Shown piece after piece: positions 1 to 12,914 of a stretch of 64,000 nt of DNA. The notes under the pieces are model-generated. The model worked only from the letters and a program-made list of their open reading frames with translations, ran no database searches and had not been told where the DNA came from. Each line of letters begins with the position of its first letter. The stretch's first letter is position 1. A program made the translations under genes and the position numbers. The DNA comes from Amphirosellinia nigrospora (Eukaryota > Ascomycota > Sordariomycetes > Xylariales > Xylariaceae): NCBI GenBank assembly GCA_004123355.1, contig SCHM01000004.1, positions 2,294,001-2,358,000 on the forward strand, in the 5' to 3' direction.

Positions 1-209
1 CCAATATGAGAGAATCACTTGCGTGTTTACATTCTCGTGTTAGACATGTTACCCATACGTGCATTTTCATTGTAAGTTTCGTTGGGCTCTGGGATAACCA
101 CTGCAGTCTTCGGGCGACTTGGAATCATAGCATGGAGCATTGGAAGGCTTCGGATCTAGCCTATATTGTTAATATACTATCTATACTGCCATTTATACAT
201 TCCCAGCCA

Positions 210-2725
210 TCAGAACATCACATCATCATCAAGCAAGCCCATAAGCTGCTGGTTACCATGAAACCAATGGCTTAACCCATGTGGGAGAAGCTGGCCTAAG
301 TCTGAGTTGTCCGCTTCATTGTTCGCTTCATTCCCAAACGACGCAAAGTCAAATACGCTCCAGGGGTCGACAGTGCCCATGTCCGTCTCGTCAAGGGACG
401 TGGGGGGTTCTGCCTGATGTAGAGACGCGCGGCCTGGCACAGCAAATTATAGAGCCGGTAGGGGTGTGTGATGGACTCCGCGGACGACTCCCCATGCTGT
501 AGCGACTCGAGAAGCGGTCTAAGTAGCGGAGGTCTGTCCCGTCCGAGAGCTGGACGATTCGGGTGAATAAGACGCTAAACGGCACGAAAGGCGTGTGAAG
601 AATTCCCCTGAGCAACGCAGTCAGCAATCGATTCTCATGGGATTTCCCCGCTTGAAGACATCGTCTGGTTAAATAGGGTAGAAGCAAGCAAGTCTAGAGA
701 GCACAAGGCCAGCGTTGCGAAGAGATACCGAGTTAATTTTGTACTTACCAATTAAGGTACCTCTGCGTCATGAATTGATCATCCTTGTTGCCTTCGATAG
801 CGGCAATAGCTTGTTGATGCATATCCAGAGACTCGTGAGCGATCATCGCACACTCGTCCGTGATGGTAGTAGGCGAACCCACTGCCGCCGGGACTGCGCG
901 GAGGATAAGAGTTAATAGCGAGAGCTGCTTGACAAGTTCGATCCTGAGGTACACGGCGCGCATCTTATCCCCCTCTGCGCTGGGCGTGAGGCCCTCGTTC
1001 TATTTCGGCGGTTAGCTAAAGTAGGCAAGGTGGTCTCGTAGAAAGGGTCGGACACACATAACAAGCGATCTTAGTCTCACTAATGATCTCACGCAACTCC
1101 GACGCCAATGTCTGAGCCAGGATACCGCGCTCGACGTCGGATCGGGCTAGTCCAGTCGGGCTATAGAGCTGGTCATAGATGTTTCCTTGGACGCGCGAGG
1201 TTTGGGCGCAGCGTCTGATGTTGACGTTGCCTGGTAAAGGGGTGGTGATCTCGGCGTCTTGGAAGTTGGAGGAGCGGCCCAGTCTGAGGGACAGGCTTTT
1301 CTCGAGCAAGAAAACCATCCAAAAGAGGTTCACTTGAGCCTCTTGCAAGTCATTGTCTCGGCTGGGGCCGACCAAGTGATGGAACCCGAGGGTTTGGCTG
1401 AGATTTGCTGCGTTGGAGATATACGTCCAGGCGAGCGTGGCTCTTGAACTCTCGACGGCATATGTTGTCTAGTAGCCTAGTCAGTGTGGCCAAAGAGCAT
1501 TTTTGATATAAGGCCGCCCATACTCCAAAAGTAAGTGCCGCTACCGTTTCCATGGTTGCTGGAAGTAGAAGTGGTAGCCGGGAGAGAGCCACTTGGGCGT
1601 TCTGGCGGCATCGCGTGTAATATTCATGGTAGTTACTGTTACCGGTCACGACCATATACTCCGAAAATATGTAGGACAAGTAGCCATTGGCCAGGATAAA
1701 ATCGAGCTGAGAGTATTCGTCGATTGCGAAGTATACCTTTTGACAAAGCTCGGTAAATTTTTCAAGGGGAGGATACGAGAGACGGCTTCTACTCTGAAAA
1801 ATAACTTGTGCTCTAAATAGATAAAACATTAGACTGCGAGTTTAACAAGAGGTTCACGAGATTGACCAACCTTTCGCCCACCGTAAGACGAGTACAGCGG
1901 CTTCGACTGGGGGCATAGACACATGATCCTGTGACTTGGAGTTTCTGATCTCGGGAAACGATAGATCACGAGCCGCATTTGAATCGTCCAAGGTACTTGC
2001 CAGTCTTCTCAAAGAACTAAGTATGTCGTTGTCTTCCGTCCCGAGTCTGCTCTAGACGCCCTGTCCTCGACGACGGTTTTAACGAAATCGGTGACCTGAG
2101 CCGAATGATCCCATTTTGAGGGCTCTTTCGACGTGCAAATAGCGGACTCCCCAAGGGCTGGACGCGCGGTCGTAGCAGGTTCTACATTGGGCGGTAAGGT
2201 ACTATCGTCACCTACTCGTCCAATAGGAGGGTGCGACTCTTTTAGAAGGGCTTTAATCGCCTCAAGTCCCTCGGCGATCTCATCAATTTTCTGTTCACTT
2301 ACGGGAGCGAGGAATTAATTAGTATATTGATGCTTTGAATGAAGAAGTCCGGTAGGCTCATACTACTGTGCGGATATCAAAATCCTCTGTTTGGAAGTTG
2401 TCGTCTTCGATGCCACGGTACCAAAAGTACATGTAAGCTTCGTTGAAACACAATTAGAACAGGGCGATCCTCTGTCACAGCCAATCTACTTAGATAGCAC
2501 ATTGTCAGCCAATCTATCCGATTCATGACAAAGACATGTGCGTGGTCGGATGAAATAATCACTTTTCGAGACCGACATTGGTCACACTGCCCAGTGTAAT
2601 TAGCTCCTATTTTCAAACCCGTAAGCATGAAAAGGTCCGATACTCACAGATCGGCGGGGATAGCAAGCCGGCGGCGGCCCGAGCCTGCATTCACAGCGTC
2701 TCCGCGGGATTCCATGTTGCTTCAT
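210..2725 (-). CDS. Zn2Cys6 fungal-specific transcription factor
   Basis: Nuclear DNA-binding regulator. Exon 1 starts with ATG at 2725 and encodes 26 residues rich in Arg and Pro. After an intron, the zinc cluster reads CDQC-RSRKIG-C, then CDRGSPCSNC-VSTKLT-C, giving the pattern CX2CX6CX5CX2CX6C. A second intron splits the cluster after RSRK. A third leads into the linker HEQKIDEIAEGLEAIK. The fungal-specific middle homology region follows, with motifs YAVESSRATLAW, QTLGFHHL and LSLRLGRSSNF around 1200-1500. The end is Asp-rich (LLDDDVMF) with TGA at 210-212. The reading frame breaks near 2041 (G run), at the splice donor near 748 (a G short), and twice between 430 and 515. The breaks restore the family pattern when one base is added, so I treat the gene as real. 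The target is unknown; the divergent oxidoreductase is an obvious candidate. Confidence 0.85.
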
Positions 2726-3120
2726 TTGAAAGAGAATTGAGCAATAGTGCGTATGAATGTGGAAGGAGAAATCGTGTTGCTCACCGGCTTGTGCCCATAT
2801 TATGGCGGAATCGCGCGGGTTTCCGGCGGCTTATAAGCTTGGCCGGCTGGAGGCTCGCACTAATACAGATTACCAATCCACCCATCAACTTCCTCTGGAT
2901 CGTCAACCACAAGTTCGCACGGCTTGTAGAACGAAAGGACGTTCATGATAAATGAAATGTTTAATAAACTGTACATATATATTCAATCGTCATGTCTTCG
3001 GTTCATTCCAGACCATCTTACGAACATCCCTCTCATACCGAGAGCGTAAAGTCTCAACACATCTCAAAATACAAATAAGTCAAAAAGACATAACCAAGAA
3101 AAAAAACATCCCTTAACATC
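2726..3120. promoter_or_regulatory. Divergent spacer between transcription factor and oxidoreductase
   Basis: This 395-bp gap separates the two divergent start codons, so it must hold both promoters. AT-rich stretches lie just upstream of 3121. I see no clear TATA box and no CGG-N-CCG inverted pair that would mark a Zn2Cys6 binding site with confidence. Assignment is by position only. Confidence 0.4.
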
Positions 3121-4531
3121 ATGGCTCCAACGTTTTGGTCACTGGCGCTGCCGGCTACATCGGGGTTCCGTCGTTGCGGCTCTCGTATCCGCGAATGCTC
3201 CCCTCCCGAAGGAGAATATCTTCGCCGCTGTTCGGACCGAAGAACAAGTTCAAAGCCTTCAACCTCTTGGCATTAAAGTCCTGCGACTAAATCTGCAGGA
3301 TGAACAGGCAGTGGCTGAAGCTGTGGTTCAGAACGAGAGTATGACAATTACAACCCCTGACTCCAATCTATTGTAGCTATGGGGATATAGACTACTAATT
3401 ATTTCTAGTTGACATCGTCATTCATACGGCCAGCTCCATAGACGCGCGATTATCAACCCATCTCATCAAGGCCCTAGGAAAACGCCGTGAGGTTACTGGG
3501 AAGGACACCTACCATATCCATGTGAGCCGATACCAGCCCCCTGATAGGGGGCATAGGTTTTAACGTCTTAATAGTCATCGGTAACTACCGGCTACTCAAA
3601 AGAAGGTGGGTGGCCATATGGAACAGTTAAAGATGGTGATTCGATGTATAAGCTGGAAAAGGAACTGAATGATGGGTTCCCCATTCGAACGGTAATACAT
3701 CATGATCCAATGAACACAAAGATAGAAGAAACTGAATATGGTATAGACCAATACGACTATTACCGAGCTCGCCAACGCCCAAGGCGTCACCAACTTCATC
3801 ATCGGAGTGCCATTCGTCTGTGAGTTACAGTGCCCCTAATTGCGAGGAGTATGAAGACATAAGCTCATAACTTCACAGACGGAACCGGAGCCGGGGAATG
3901 GAAGAAGTTGTCCCAAAACATTCCAGCGACTGTCAAAGCAGCCATGGCACTAAAGACGGTCTACAAGTTCGACGAGGACAGCGTATGCAACCCAACTCCA
4001 TCTTCAAGATGGTTCTGTTTACATTACTAACCACGCCGTGGCAGAATTTCGCAGCCGTTCACATCTCAGACTTGGCGGAGTACTACGTCCTCTTCCTCAC
4101 AAAGGTCCTGCAGGGAGAGAAACTACCAAGCGGAGAAGAGGGCTACTACTTCTCCGTGGCGCACGAGGCAGGTTGGTGGGACATGACGCAGCGCCTTGCG
4201 GAGGCCCTCTATGCCCGTGGGCTCGTGACGGAACCTACGACCAAGGTCTGGCCGAGCGACGACGTAGCAGCGGAGGCGTTGGACCTCCCGCGTCAATTTG
4301 TGCGGCTTATGCACACCGCGCGGTAAGCATTCGATGTCAATTTGTCAGGTGGTGGGTGCGTCTAATAATTTGAAGTGTGACTATAGATTACAATAATGGG
4401 TATCCCTAGGTTGGAAGCCCAAGTGGGATCAGGAGAGGTTGCTGGCAAGTATGGGTGAAGAGGTCGATGCTACTCTGAAGTATGATAAGGGTAGGACTAC
4501 TCTCTTCGACGCTTTGGATGCTTCAAAGTAG
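3121..4531 (+). CDS. NmrA/epimerase-like NAD(P)-binding oxidoreductase
   Basis: Atypical short-chain dehydrogenase/reductase fold, probably cytosolic. The N-terminus spells a Rossmann dinucleotide-binding motif (NVLVTGAAGYIGGSVV) once two 1-nt deficits are allowed: an A short at 3129-3130 and a G short in the run at 3162-3165. Introns interrupt the gene near 3350-3410, 3523-3571, 3692-3746, 3820-3878 and 3985-4044, all with GT-AG ends. Later motifs include DIVIHTASSID, TTGYSKEGGWPYG and YGTGAGEWKKLSQN, typical of NAD-dependent epimerase/NmrA-like proteins of fungal secondary or redox metabolism. The last exon (GWKPKWDQERLL) ends with TAG at 4529-4531; its splice junction after the Arg near 4324 does not join cleanly in frame. 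The substrate cannot be told. It is divergent from a Zn2Cys6 regulator. Confidence 0.8.
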
Positions 4532-4974
4532 ATAAATGTTGATGGAACTGCGTTGTATGCCAGGGCAATGTTGCAATGAACACATCAACCTTGGTAACGA
4601 CATTTTTTTCACAAAGGGGAAAGGGCATCGACACGGCATATGGTTGCTATATTGTAGTAGATTAGTAGACATACATACGTGATCACTTTGTTGATATTAA
4701 AATGTATCGCCTCATCCTTATCTATGTACACATTTGCCAGCTGGTAAAAAGTGCTCCAGCAAATTCCTACATTTGGAAAGCCTATTACAAAGCTTAATTG
4801 ATATTCGAGGAATCCGTGAGTTATACAAATGCTGGATGACGACGACTCCGGACTGCGTATGCGTTCCTAAACTCTCTCCAAACCTAAAGTGAGCAGCACC
4901 ACAGCCCCAGCTGAACCTTTGCCCACCCCTAGTAGGTCTCAGCTATATAAAGTATTTCAATAATACGTACTATT
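4532..4974. other. Intergenic, 3' region of oxidoreductase
   Basis: No coding signal seen. The stretch is AT-rich and leads into the tRNA-like element. Confidence 0.5.
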
Positions 4975-5070
4975 GGCCTTATTTGGGTAATGGCTAGGTA
5001 TTACAGAATCCGTCATCTGCATCCTTACTCTGTATTCTTAAGCCTGGGGGTTCGATTCCCTCATCGGCTA
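4975..5070 (+). other. tRNA-like / pol III-type element, copy A
   Basis: About 96 bp containing a perfect internal B box (GGTTCGATTCC) flanked by a T-arm-like stem (GGGGG/CCCTC). The 5' end GGCCTTA and 3' end ATCGGCTA pair only partly. A related copy lies at 55552-55649 on the opposite strand, where the ends GGCCTT and AAGGCT pair over 6 bp. The D-arm and anticodon arm do not fold convincingly in either copy, so I cannot name an isotype. It may be a degraded intron-containing tRNA gene or the head of a tRNA-derived SINE. Similarity between copies extends roughly 35 bp upstream of the tRNA-like part. Confidence 0.5.
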
Positions 5071-5758
5071 TCATTAACTTTTGCTATTTTTATGGGGTAC
5101 AACGTTTATGTTATATATATCTATGTATATAGAGGTATATCATGTGCCAAAAATAATACGGAGCTGTTAATCGATGGGATATTATTGCTAAATATGTGAC
5201 ACTTTGCTACCCGTGTAGAACTAAGAAAAAGCAAATAGAGGTTGCAATATTTCCTGACTCTTATCAGTGTGAATTCAAAGACATCCGAGGCCCTCTTAGC
5301 TTTTCATCAGAACCTATTCACTCACATCTCACAAACGAAAATAGGCACACGAGTTTTATACATCTCAATTCATCTTCATCAACACTATCCTAACACACAG
5401 GTGCCGACCTCGACATCAATACCTCACAACGCCGACGTTTCAATCATCAATCCTTCCCCCATCCATCCTGCAGAAGATCCCTTGGGTATCGCAACTCGCC
5501 CTACCCATTCCACACGTTCCAACCAACCTTCACCATCAATCAACCCAAGTGACTCGTCCCCCGGAAACAAATATCCACAAACGCCGTCAATGATATCATT
5601 GTTCCCTTTCCCCCAACTCCATTTTATTCTTTAAAGTCGATTACACGAAGACACATTCCATCATGGGGTCGAAAAAAGAAAAAAAAACACACACAAGCAG
5701 ACCCGGCTGTAGAATCCTAAATACAACAATCACCGGCGCACGCTACTAACGACACTGC
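5071..5758. other. Intergenic
   Basis: Holds the downstream flank of the tRNA-like element and the 3' region of the chitin synthase. A Pro/Ser-rich open frame near 5242-5634 looks like low-complexity chance coding. Nothing else supported. Confidence 0.5.
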
Positions 5759-8700
5759 TCATGGTATCGTAATCGTGTCAGTGACACGAGATCTGAAACC
5801 GCCAACCCACTCGGGAATCTTAAGACTGAAGCGCACGCGTCCCTCGACGACCATATTGATGACGTTGAGGATCGCAAAGGTCGTGCTGCGATGGCACGGA
5901 AGACGGCGAGCACGGCGACGGACCAGAGGATGAAGGAGAGGTAGATGTTGTTCCCGACGTCGTGGATGCCGTAGGCCTCGGACACGGCCATGGCGAGGAT
6001 GGCGTTGGCCAGCAGCCAGATGATGACCATGTACGTGCGCACGCTGCGGTAGTAGTCCTCCTGCAGCTGGGCGTCCGACACGGGGGGCGCGGGCACCTCG
6101 ACGCGGTCGCGCAGGTTGCGCAGCGCCTCGTCGTACCCGGAGTCGATGTCGAGCTGTTCCGAGGGCATCTCCAGCTCGACGGTGTTGCCGGATCCCGTGG
6201 CGCCACCTAGATCTGTCTTGATGACGTTGTCGCCCTTGGTACCCACGTCACGTCGTGCGTGTTGCAGAACGCGTACACTTGCAAGGTGCAGATGTAACCG
6301 GGCAGCAGGGCGAAGTATTGCGCTGAGCTGGTGAACAGATGCCACGGGTCCAGATACAGGAAGCTCATGAGGAAGTACAGCCCCACCGTTGAGGCGATCG
6401 AGAGGATCAGGTTCGTGAAAGCGCCGCTTCCGACTTTGATCCCACCATCTGTTGTGATCGTGTGAACGATGATCCAAATGGTCGCGAAGACTGTATATAT
6501 CATGATGACGCTATAGGTACAGATACTCGCGAAGTACAGTTTCGCCGCGCCCTGCGGCCTGTTACCCAGCGATAGAATGAATTGTATGCTCGTCAGAAGA
6601 ATCAGAACGTAGCGGAGAATGGTGAAGATGTAGAACGCCACGTTGTGTCCGAAAGGGTCGACTTTGGGATCCGATAGTCCGCCACACAAGAAGTAAAATG
6701 CTAGGTAATAATTGGCGAGGGAGAAGAAGGTGAAGAGGAGCTGGATGAACTGGTACACGAATTCAATGTGGAGCAGCACTTTCCGGGCGACGGTATGATC
6801 AGTGGCCCAGACCTGTTTGAAGTGTACAAGTGAGTAGACGGCGGCGAAGAAGGCACCGTTCAGCCAACGTCGACGCTGTGAGATAAACTCGGGGACGGCA
6901 TCTTCCATATATCAGCATCACCATACAAACACGAAAGAATTAGGATGGACTTACCAGGGACATCGGTTTCACCCGTACAGCTCTTCACGTACTTGAGAAC
7001 CCACCTCTCACTCCTCTTGGCCACCAACTCCCAGCACAGGATACGATCCTCGGCGAGGTACATATTCGCAGTGAAAACGTCGGCATGTTGACCATGCAGC
7101 GTTTCACCTTTGAAGTACTGACTCAGCGGGCCATGGCCCGTCTCGTCATTCTGCAGCGCATGGAAGCGGTAGGCACTCAAGGCGCCAGGCAACACTGTTA
7201 TGTAGCCGAAGACTGATTCCAGGGGTTTGTCGAGGATGTTGGACATCTTGTACTCGAAGTTCTGGGACGCGACGAGCGGGTTGAGGAGGTAGCTGCCGTA
7301 CTTGCCCTTCATGGCCTTGATCTCGCCACAGGCGCCGGCCACGTTGGAGTCGTTGTCGAAGGCCTTCCACAGGTGGTACAGCGAGTTGTTGCCGGGCTTG
7401 GTGCCCACGTCCAGGAGGATGCAGACGTTGGGGTTGAGTGCCTTGCCGAACGCGTTGAAGAACCAACGGTGCGAGTTTAGTTTCCTCTGGTTGCGTTCCT
7501 TCAGGCAGAAGATCATCTGGCACGGGACGATGCCTTCTCCGCGCCTTTAAACTTTAGATCTGAGTCGAGCGAGACTTGCGTCGTGTATTCGTACACGTGC
7601 GCCTGCACGGCTTTCGAGTTGACGAAGTTCTTGGCGATACCGTGCTGGTAGACACCCATGGCAGCCAGGGCATCGAGTGTTCTTGGGTGAACCTTTTCTC
7701 TTCCGTCAGACACGACGCAGACCACGATCTTCTGCCATCCCAACTCGCCCCACGTCCGGGACTTGTTGCGGCCGCAAAAGTGGCTGATGTTCTTCATGAT
7801 AGCATGCATGGTCCGTGTGAATCCTATCTCATCCTCGTTATACATGGTAACACAAATGAACAGCTCCGTTTCTCTCGTCGTCCGTCCAATGTTCTGTCGC
7901 AATTTGTATCCTCGTTCGACAAAGTCGTCAGGATCGCATGTCACGGCCGTGTATCGCATGTGGGTGAACTCGACCTCGTCCCGACGCGGCAGGAAACTAT
8001 ACAAGATAGTCGGGATCTTGCATTCTAAAATAAGCTCACCGTTGATGAGTTGGACCTCTTTCTTCGACGTGACGGGAGCTCGAACACCACGACGCTCCTG
8101 TTTTCCTTCGGGCGCGGCACCATAATGTTCGACTTTCTCGCCCATCGGCATATGCGGGTCTTCCTCATTAAGGGTGGCCTGCGAGTGCGCGAATGAATCT
8201 CGATATTGATAGGCGCCGCTGATGTCTGATTCCGGTCCGAAAACATCGTCGTCATCCTCTAGTGGGATACTCACCGTCGCATCATCAGCCGTAAAGCCGG
8301 AATTGCGATTGTTAGCTGAAAAGCGGCGCAGGTGGAAGTGGCCTGCGAGGGCTTCCACCATAACGTGAAGATGGTGTGCCTGGTCTGGGACTGCCGTTAA
8401 GATCTGCTGGTTCATAGGTCAGGTTAGAAGGCGGTGGGCGCGTGTAGTCTGAGTAGCCCGACATCCTCGAGGAGGGTGTCCAAGGTCGTGTAGGTGATCC
8501 GTCCCGTTGTCGAAAAGGTTCGTAGGCCGAGTCCGGCAATGGTATATGAGGAGGGTCGCGGATGGAGGATGCTCGGGAGGGTGTTGAGCGAATGGAGGTT
8601 TGATATGATCGACGGGGGGTCGGTCGGATACTGTCAAGTTTGCCTGGTGAGTTATCTCCATCGTATATCATTTCTTCACTGGTTGGGGTTTTCTCTTTTC

Positions 8701-9201
8701 TTGTTGATTTCCGAAGAGAACTTTTCCTCGGTGAGGGGCCTTCTGGGATGGTGGGTAGATTCTGTACAATCTCTCTCTCGGGAGCCTGTATGGGTTTCTT
8801 TTGCTTCTTCTGTAACTTTACAGTATTGGAGCGCTCGGGCACTGGCTTGCGTGTGGGGGATGCAGAAGATAGACCATCAGGAGGGTTGGCCAGCTGCCCT
8901 TCTTCCTGCTTCTCAAGCGTGTCGAAATACTCTGGTGTAGATATCTTGACGGTCTTCTTTTTGCCTCTTTCGGCTTGTCAGCCGTCCTTAGAGCAGGAGG
9001 CATCGGCACAATAGGCTTTGGCACGAGTGTGTTGGATTCTGTGCCAGTCGGCGGGTGTACATACGGTCTTGTCTCTGGTATCGAGTCCTCTAGTAATCTG
9101 ACTGCGGGTGAATAGCCTGAGCCCATGTGCGGGTGCATATGCATATGGTCGGGCTCATCGTCGTAGCCCGGAAGCGAGTACTCGGGCGGTCGCCCGTCCA
9201 T
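5759..9201 (-). CDS. Chitin synthase, division 1 (class I-III type)
   Basis: Plasma-membrane GT2 enzyme that polymerises UDP-GlcNAc into chitin. ATG is at 9201 ([12 protein letters not shown]) and TGA at 5759-5761. Order: a long disordered Pro/Ser/Arg-rich N-terminus of about 300 residues; the chitin synthase N domain ([38 protein letters not shown]); the catalytic core with [45 protein letters not shown] and the QRRRW signature; then about seven hydrophobic segments and [17 protein letters not shown] near the C-terminus. One 53-bp intron lies at about 6902-6954. Frame breaks occur near 8958 (A run), 8319 (T run), 7533, 6242 and 5889 (G runs); adding or adjusting one base restores the conserved protein each time. 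The corrected length is about 1,130 codons, longer than the 900 or so usual for the family because of the N-terminus. The exact class is not decided here. Confidence 0.93.
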
Positions 9202-10755
9202 TGTTGCTTATATGTTGGCCGAATGGCCAATTGGTAACTTTGTTTGAGACAACTACTCCCGCTGCGACGATTGGAATGCGATGTGCCACAAATTTCTTGC
9301 GCTACTCAAACACGAGATATCAATAAATGACAATGCAACGTGTAATTAGGTACGTTAGTAAAAGTTTTCAAACGAACGAGTGAGGAGTCATAAAGGATCG
9401 TGAGATTTCAAGGTGACAGGTTCTGTTATGCGAAAAGGTGAGACTATCTGAGCTGGTGTGGGGAGATGCGGCAGCGTAGGCCCAAGCTATCAATGTTGAA
9501 TATTTGGGTCTGGAATCGGTTTGTTTGTTGTCCAGACAACGTGATTGCCCACCAAGGTCTACAGGTACCGAGCCCACTTTTCTGACGTTTACCCGAGGCC
9601 GCTTGTTGCGCTGTCACCAAGCACAATATACAAACATTAACTGCTAAAAAAAATATTTGTAATTCACTAGATTCATTAACATTTGTTCTACCTCTACTTA
9701 TTTCAATGTGAAGATGTCAGCTATGGTAGTAAAACCGACGCTTCGAGGAGCGATCATGTAATCAGCTGTGATAGATTTAGCCCGCATCATTACTTCGTAA
9801 AGAAAACAAATGAATTTCCTGTCATGACCATGGCTAATCAAGCTACCACTTACTGAATGCGATACTGATCATCTATGAATGCAATTCTTGTGTGCTTTAG
9901 GGCAATCGAGTATGCGAGGCCAATTACAAGCGAGACAGTTTAGGCAGTCGCCTTTTTTCCATAAAATCAATAGTTTCTAGCGATACTATTGCTTCTGGGA
10001 TAGTACGAGAAGGACGGGCTCGTTCAAATAATAGGCTAGCCTAAACCGCTAATCGAAGAGCTGACATCTCTCCGTTTGATTCTTATAGATAACGTTAAAA
10101 TCGCCTTATATATCGGCGACTACACTTACAGTCTCTTACGATTTGCATGTTGGATAGATGATACGGAATATTAGGAAAGTAGTAGCAAAAGAGGGTCTAA
10201 ACCTGATGCTTGTAGCATATTTCGAAGATACTTCGATCAAGAAATGACCTCATTAGGGAACTGTTTGAACTTCGGTACTCTTATCCGCAACGGCGTAGCT
10301 CAATTGAGGAGGTTCTTCGCCGGTACTCTTGTTACCTTCAATATGTGCTCATTGTATGTTATCGAATCTAATGACCCACCTGTTAACACCCTGCACAAAA
10401 TGGCAAGAGATATATAATGATAAAGTTAATCACTCGCACCAGCTCAGCTCTTGTCTATGCAAGGCGTACCAGTCGCGTTGAATTTATTAACATTATCTCA
10501 AGTTGATGGCGTCCAAGTCAGCTGCTGAAGACTGAGCCAGAAACCAATCCGATCTGTTCGTTCATATACAACTTAGACTTCGAGCCTACTGCTGGTTCCT
10601 CAATGGAAAACAAACCATTAGAATGTTCGATATATACCGTCCAGCACGAGTCCGTCTTTAGTTTTTCTTCCTGGGCCCGGCTCCCTAACCGTCTATGATG
10701 AAAACATAAAATTTGTACAATATGGTGTAGAATCCACCAAGAATTGATCCATACC
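9202..10755. other. Intergenic, upstream of chitin synthase
   Basis: About 1.55 kb, AT-rich, containing the chitin synthase promoter by position. I see no coding exon, RNA gene or transposon remnant that can be supported. Confidence 0.5.
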
Positions 10756-11579
10756 CTAGTTCAGTCGTCTATGATGAAATACGAGTGCAATGGCAGCATA
10801 TACAATATGCTGACACTGCCATTGTTGTCGAGGTAATAGGGCAGGGTCAAGTATTTTATGATTGGGTTTCTTCTTGAGCATCTCAGTCAGGCTCATGACG
10901 CGGTACCCGTCGCGCTTCAACTGTCGGAGAACCTTACGCAGCATCGGCGGGGTCCAACTCCTCCTATCGTGACATATTATAATGGCGCCGGGCCTGACCA
11001 TGCTCAATATATGTCGGCCGTTGAGCCAAGACCAGTGAATCTGCGGGTCGTGGGGATATACGCTGCCCAGCACGAGCCTGTAGCCCAGCTTTTTCACAAG
11101 CTTCCTCATGCGATCGCTGAAGAACCCCGAGCCGGGGCGGAAATATTGGGGCGGCGCGGGGGCCTCGCCCGTCTTGTAGGCCGTGCGAATCTTGTCCCGG
11201 ACGGTCTCGATCTGGTCCGTGAGCTCCTCGTCGGAGAGCGACCGCGACGGCTCGTCGTGCATGGCATGGTTACGAGCTCGCTACCGCTCCGCACGATGTC
11301 GGCGAGCACGTCCTCGCGGCCGGCGACCTGGCCACCGATGACGAAGAAGGTGGCAGTCGCCTGGTGGCTGTTGAGGATCTCGAGGATCTCCTCGGTGTGT
11401 TGGGACGGCGCGTCGTCGATGGTCAGGGCCACGATCTTCTTGTCCGTGTGCACCTCCCACAGCACGTCGGGCCACCGGCGCGCGAAGTAGCCGATCAACC
11501 CCGGCGGCGGCTTGTAGATGATGTAGAAGGGTATGATGAGCAGTGCGAGGACGGCCAGCAGCGCGAGCAGCGTCGTCAT
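10756..11579 (-). CDS. Membrane-anchored polysaccharide deacetylase (chitin-deacetylase-like)
   Basis: Carbohydrate esterase 4 (NodB) fold, expected to remove N-acetyl groups from chitin-like polymers at the cell surface. ATG at 11579. Residues 2-22 form a hydrophobic anchor (LLALLAVLALLIIPFYIIY). Motif 1 is TIDDAPS with the Asp pair; motif 2 is NHAMHDEPS with the metal-binding His residues; motif 3 is YFRPGSGFFSDRM; a late His motif is IIICHDRRSW. The C-terminus after DGYRVMSLTEML is short. A frameshift sits at about 11273, between SGSEL and NHAMHD; a single missing G (GGTAAC expected) restores both. The gene lies 1.5 kb from the chitin synthase, so both steps of chitin formation and modification neighbour each other, although no co-regulation is shown. 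Confidence 0.85.
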
Positions 11580-12914
11580 CCTGCGACGTCGCGCCCGCGC
11601 GCCGGAGCTTGGAGGGCAGGCGGAAGAGCGAAGAGCAGAGGCGCGGCATTCGGAACTGGTGCGGCACAGCCAAGAAACGAGAGGCTGTGGTCGGTATTGG
11701 CTCTGCTCGCTTGCAGTTTCGAGCTTAGGCGCGTAGTCGCAACATTTGCTGGTGTACCAATTCCCTTATTCTATCCTACTCAGCGTATCCGGGGTTGATC
11801 GCTCAATGCAAGGATAAACTCCCGATGAACTTGGCTGTGGACAAAGGCTATATCGGATTCGGCACTTCGTTGTCGGCTCCGTCATTATCTGTTCAGGTTT
11901 CTAGAAGCCCCTAGCGAAATGTGAAAGCGGTAAACTACTTTCCTAACTAGGCCGTTCGACCTAGCTGGATAGCGATGTGATGCAGTTAATTTAGGTGATG
12001 CACGTCAACTGCAAGTGGGCTGCTACAGTAGCGCACATATCCCCTTTCCTGGTACCGGGTAACCCTGCCCAGACATGGTGAAAAAAGGTGACACATCCAG
12101 ACTGGCACGTAGCAGTACATTTTGACAGCTGCACAGTTGATTCACTCTTAAATACTTAATTATGCATATTATAAGCATACTCATGGCACATTACCTATAA
12201 GAGCGCCTTACGATGGTGTACAACGACCGCGACTAAATATGCTTCAAGTTTACCTCAATGATATCCTTAGAAAGCAAAATAATATAGAGAAGAAACAGGG
12301 GGGGGCTGTTTCTAGCATCTGTTTCCTTTCGCATTCTTCAGAAAGAGTCATACAGAAGGCTAACAGACAGGGCCAGTACCAACCCGGCATCTGTCACGAA
12401 TATCAATACTTTTTTTTATTAGCTATGCTACAAACTATGACACAGCCTAGCTGCTAATACAGTCACACCTCGGTGTGATTAGGCAAAGAACGCCCGGACG
12501 ACCTGTCGTGAACATATCACGGAATCCCCCAGCCATCTGTACAAGGCTACTTGGATGTGCTGTGTCGCTTTTAGGCCTGATACTCGCGTCGCGCTAAACA
12601 GTCATGAAATCAAAGTGTATTTTGTTTTCGTGTGTTTCAAACACTGCAAGTGGCTCGGCTAAGATTTGAGCATGGTCATGATGCCGTTACCTTCATTTTG
12701 TGAGTAGTGTCACAGGCATAATATGATAGCTCCGCCTATCAGCATTGTAGGCGTCGGGTGACTGACGATACCTCTTCCTTTCTCACTACCTGAAACATAT
12801 GCAGCCACTATACCATGAGAAAAAAAGAACCAAAGCAAGCCGAGCTGAAATCTGAGGTCCTTTGACCCCTCAGCTCTCCGGAGGCCACTTAGTCAGGCAA
12901 ATCAAAGGAAACCA
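11580..12914. other. Intergenic, upstream of deacetylase
   Basis: Holds the deacetylase promoter by position. No coding exon is supported; a G/A-rich patch lies near 12290-12305. Confidence 0.5.

Noticed and set aside
7576-8028. 150-codon plus-strand open frame
   Set aside because: Antisense to the conserved chitin synthase core; no independent support.
11364-11798. 144-codon plus-strand open frame
   Set aside because: Antisense to the deacetylase and its upstream region; Arg/Gly-rich shadow of a GC-rich exon.
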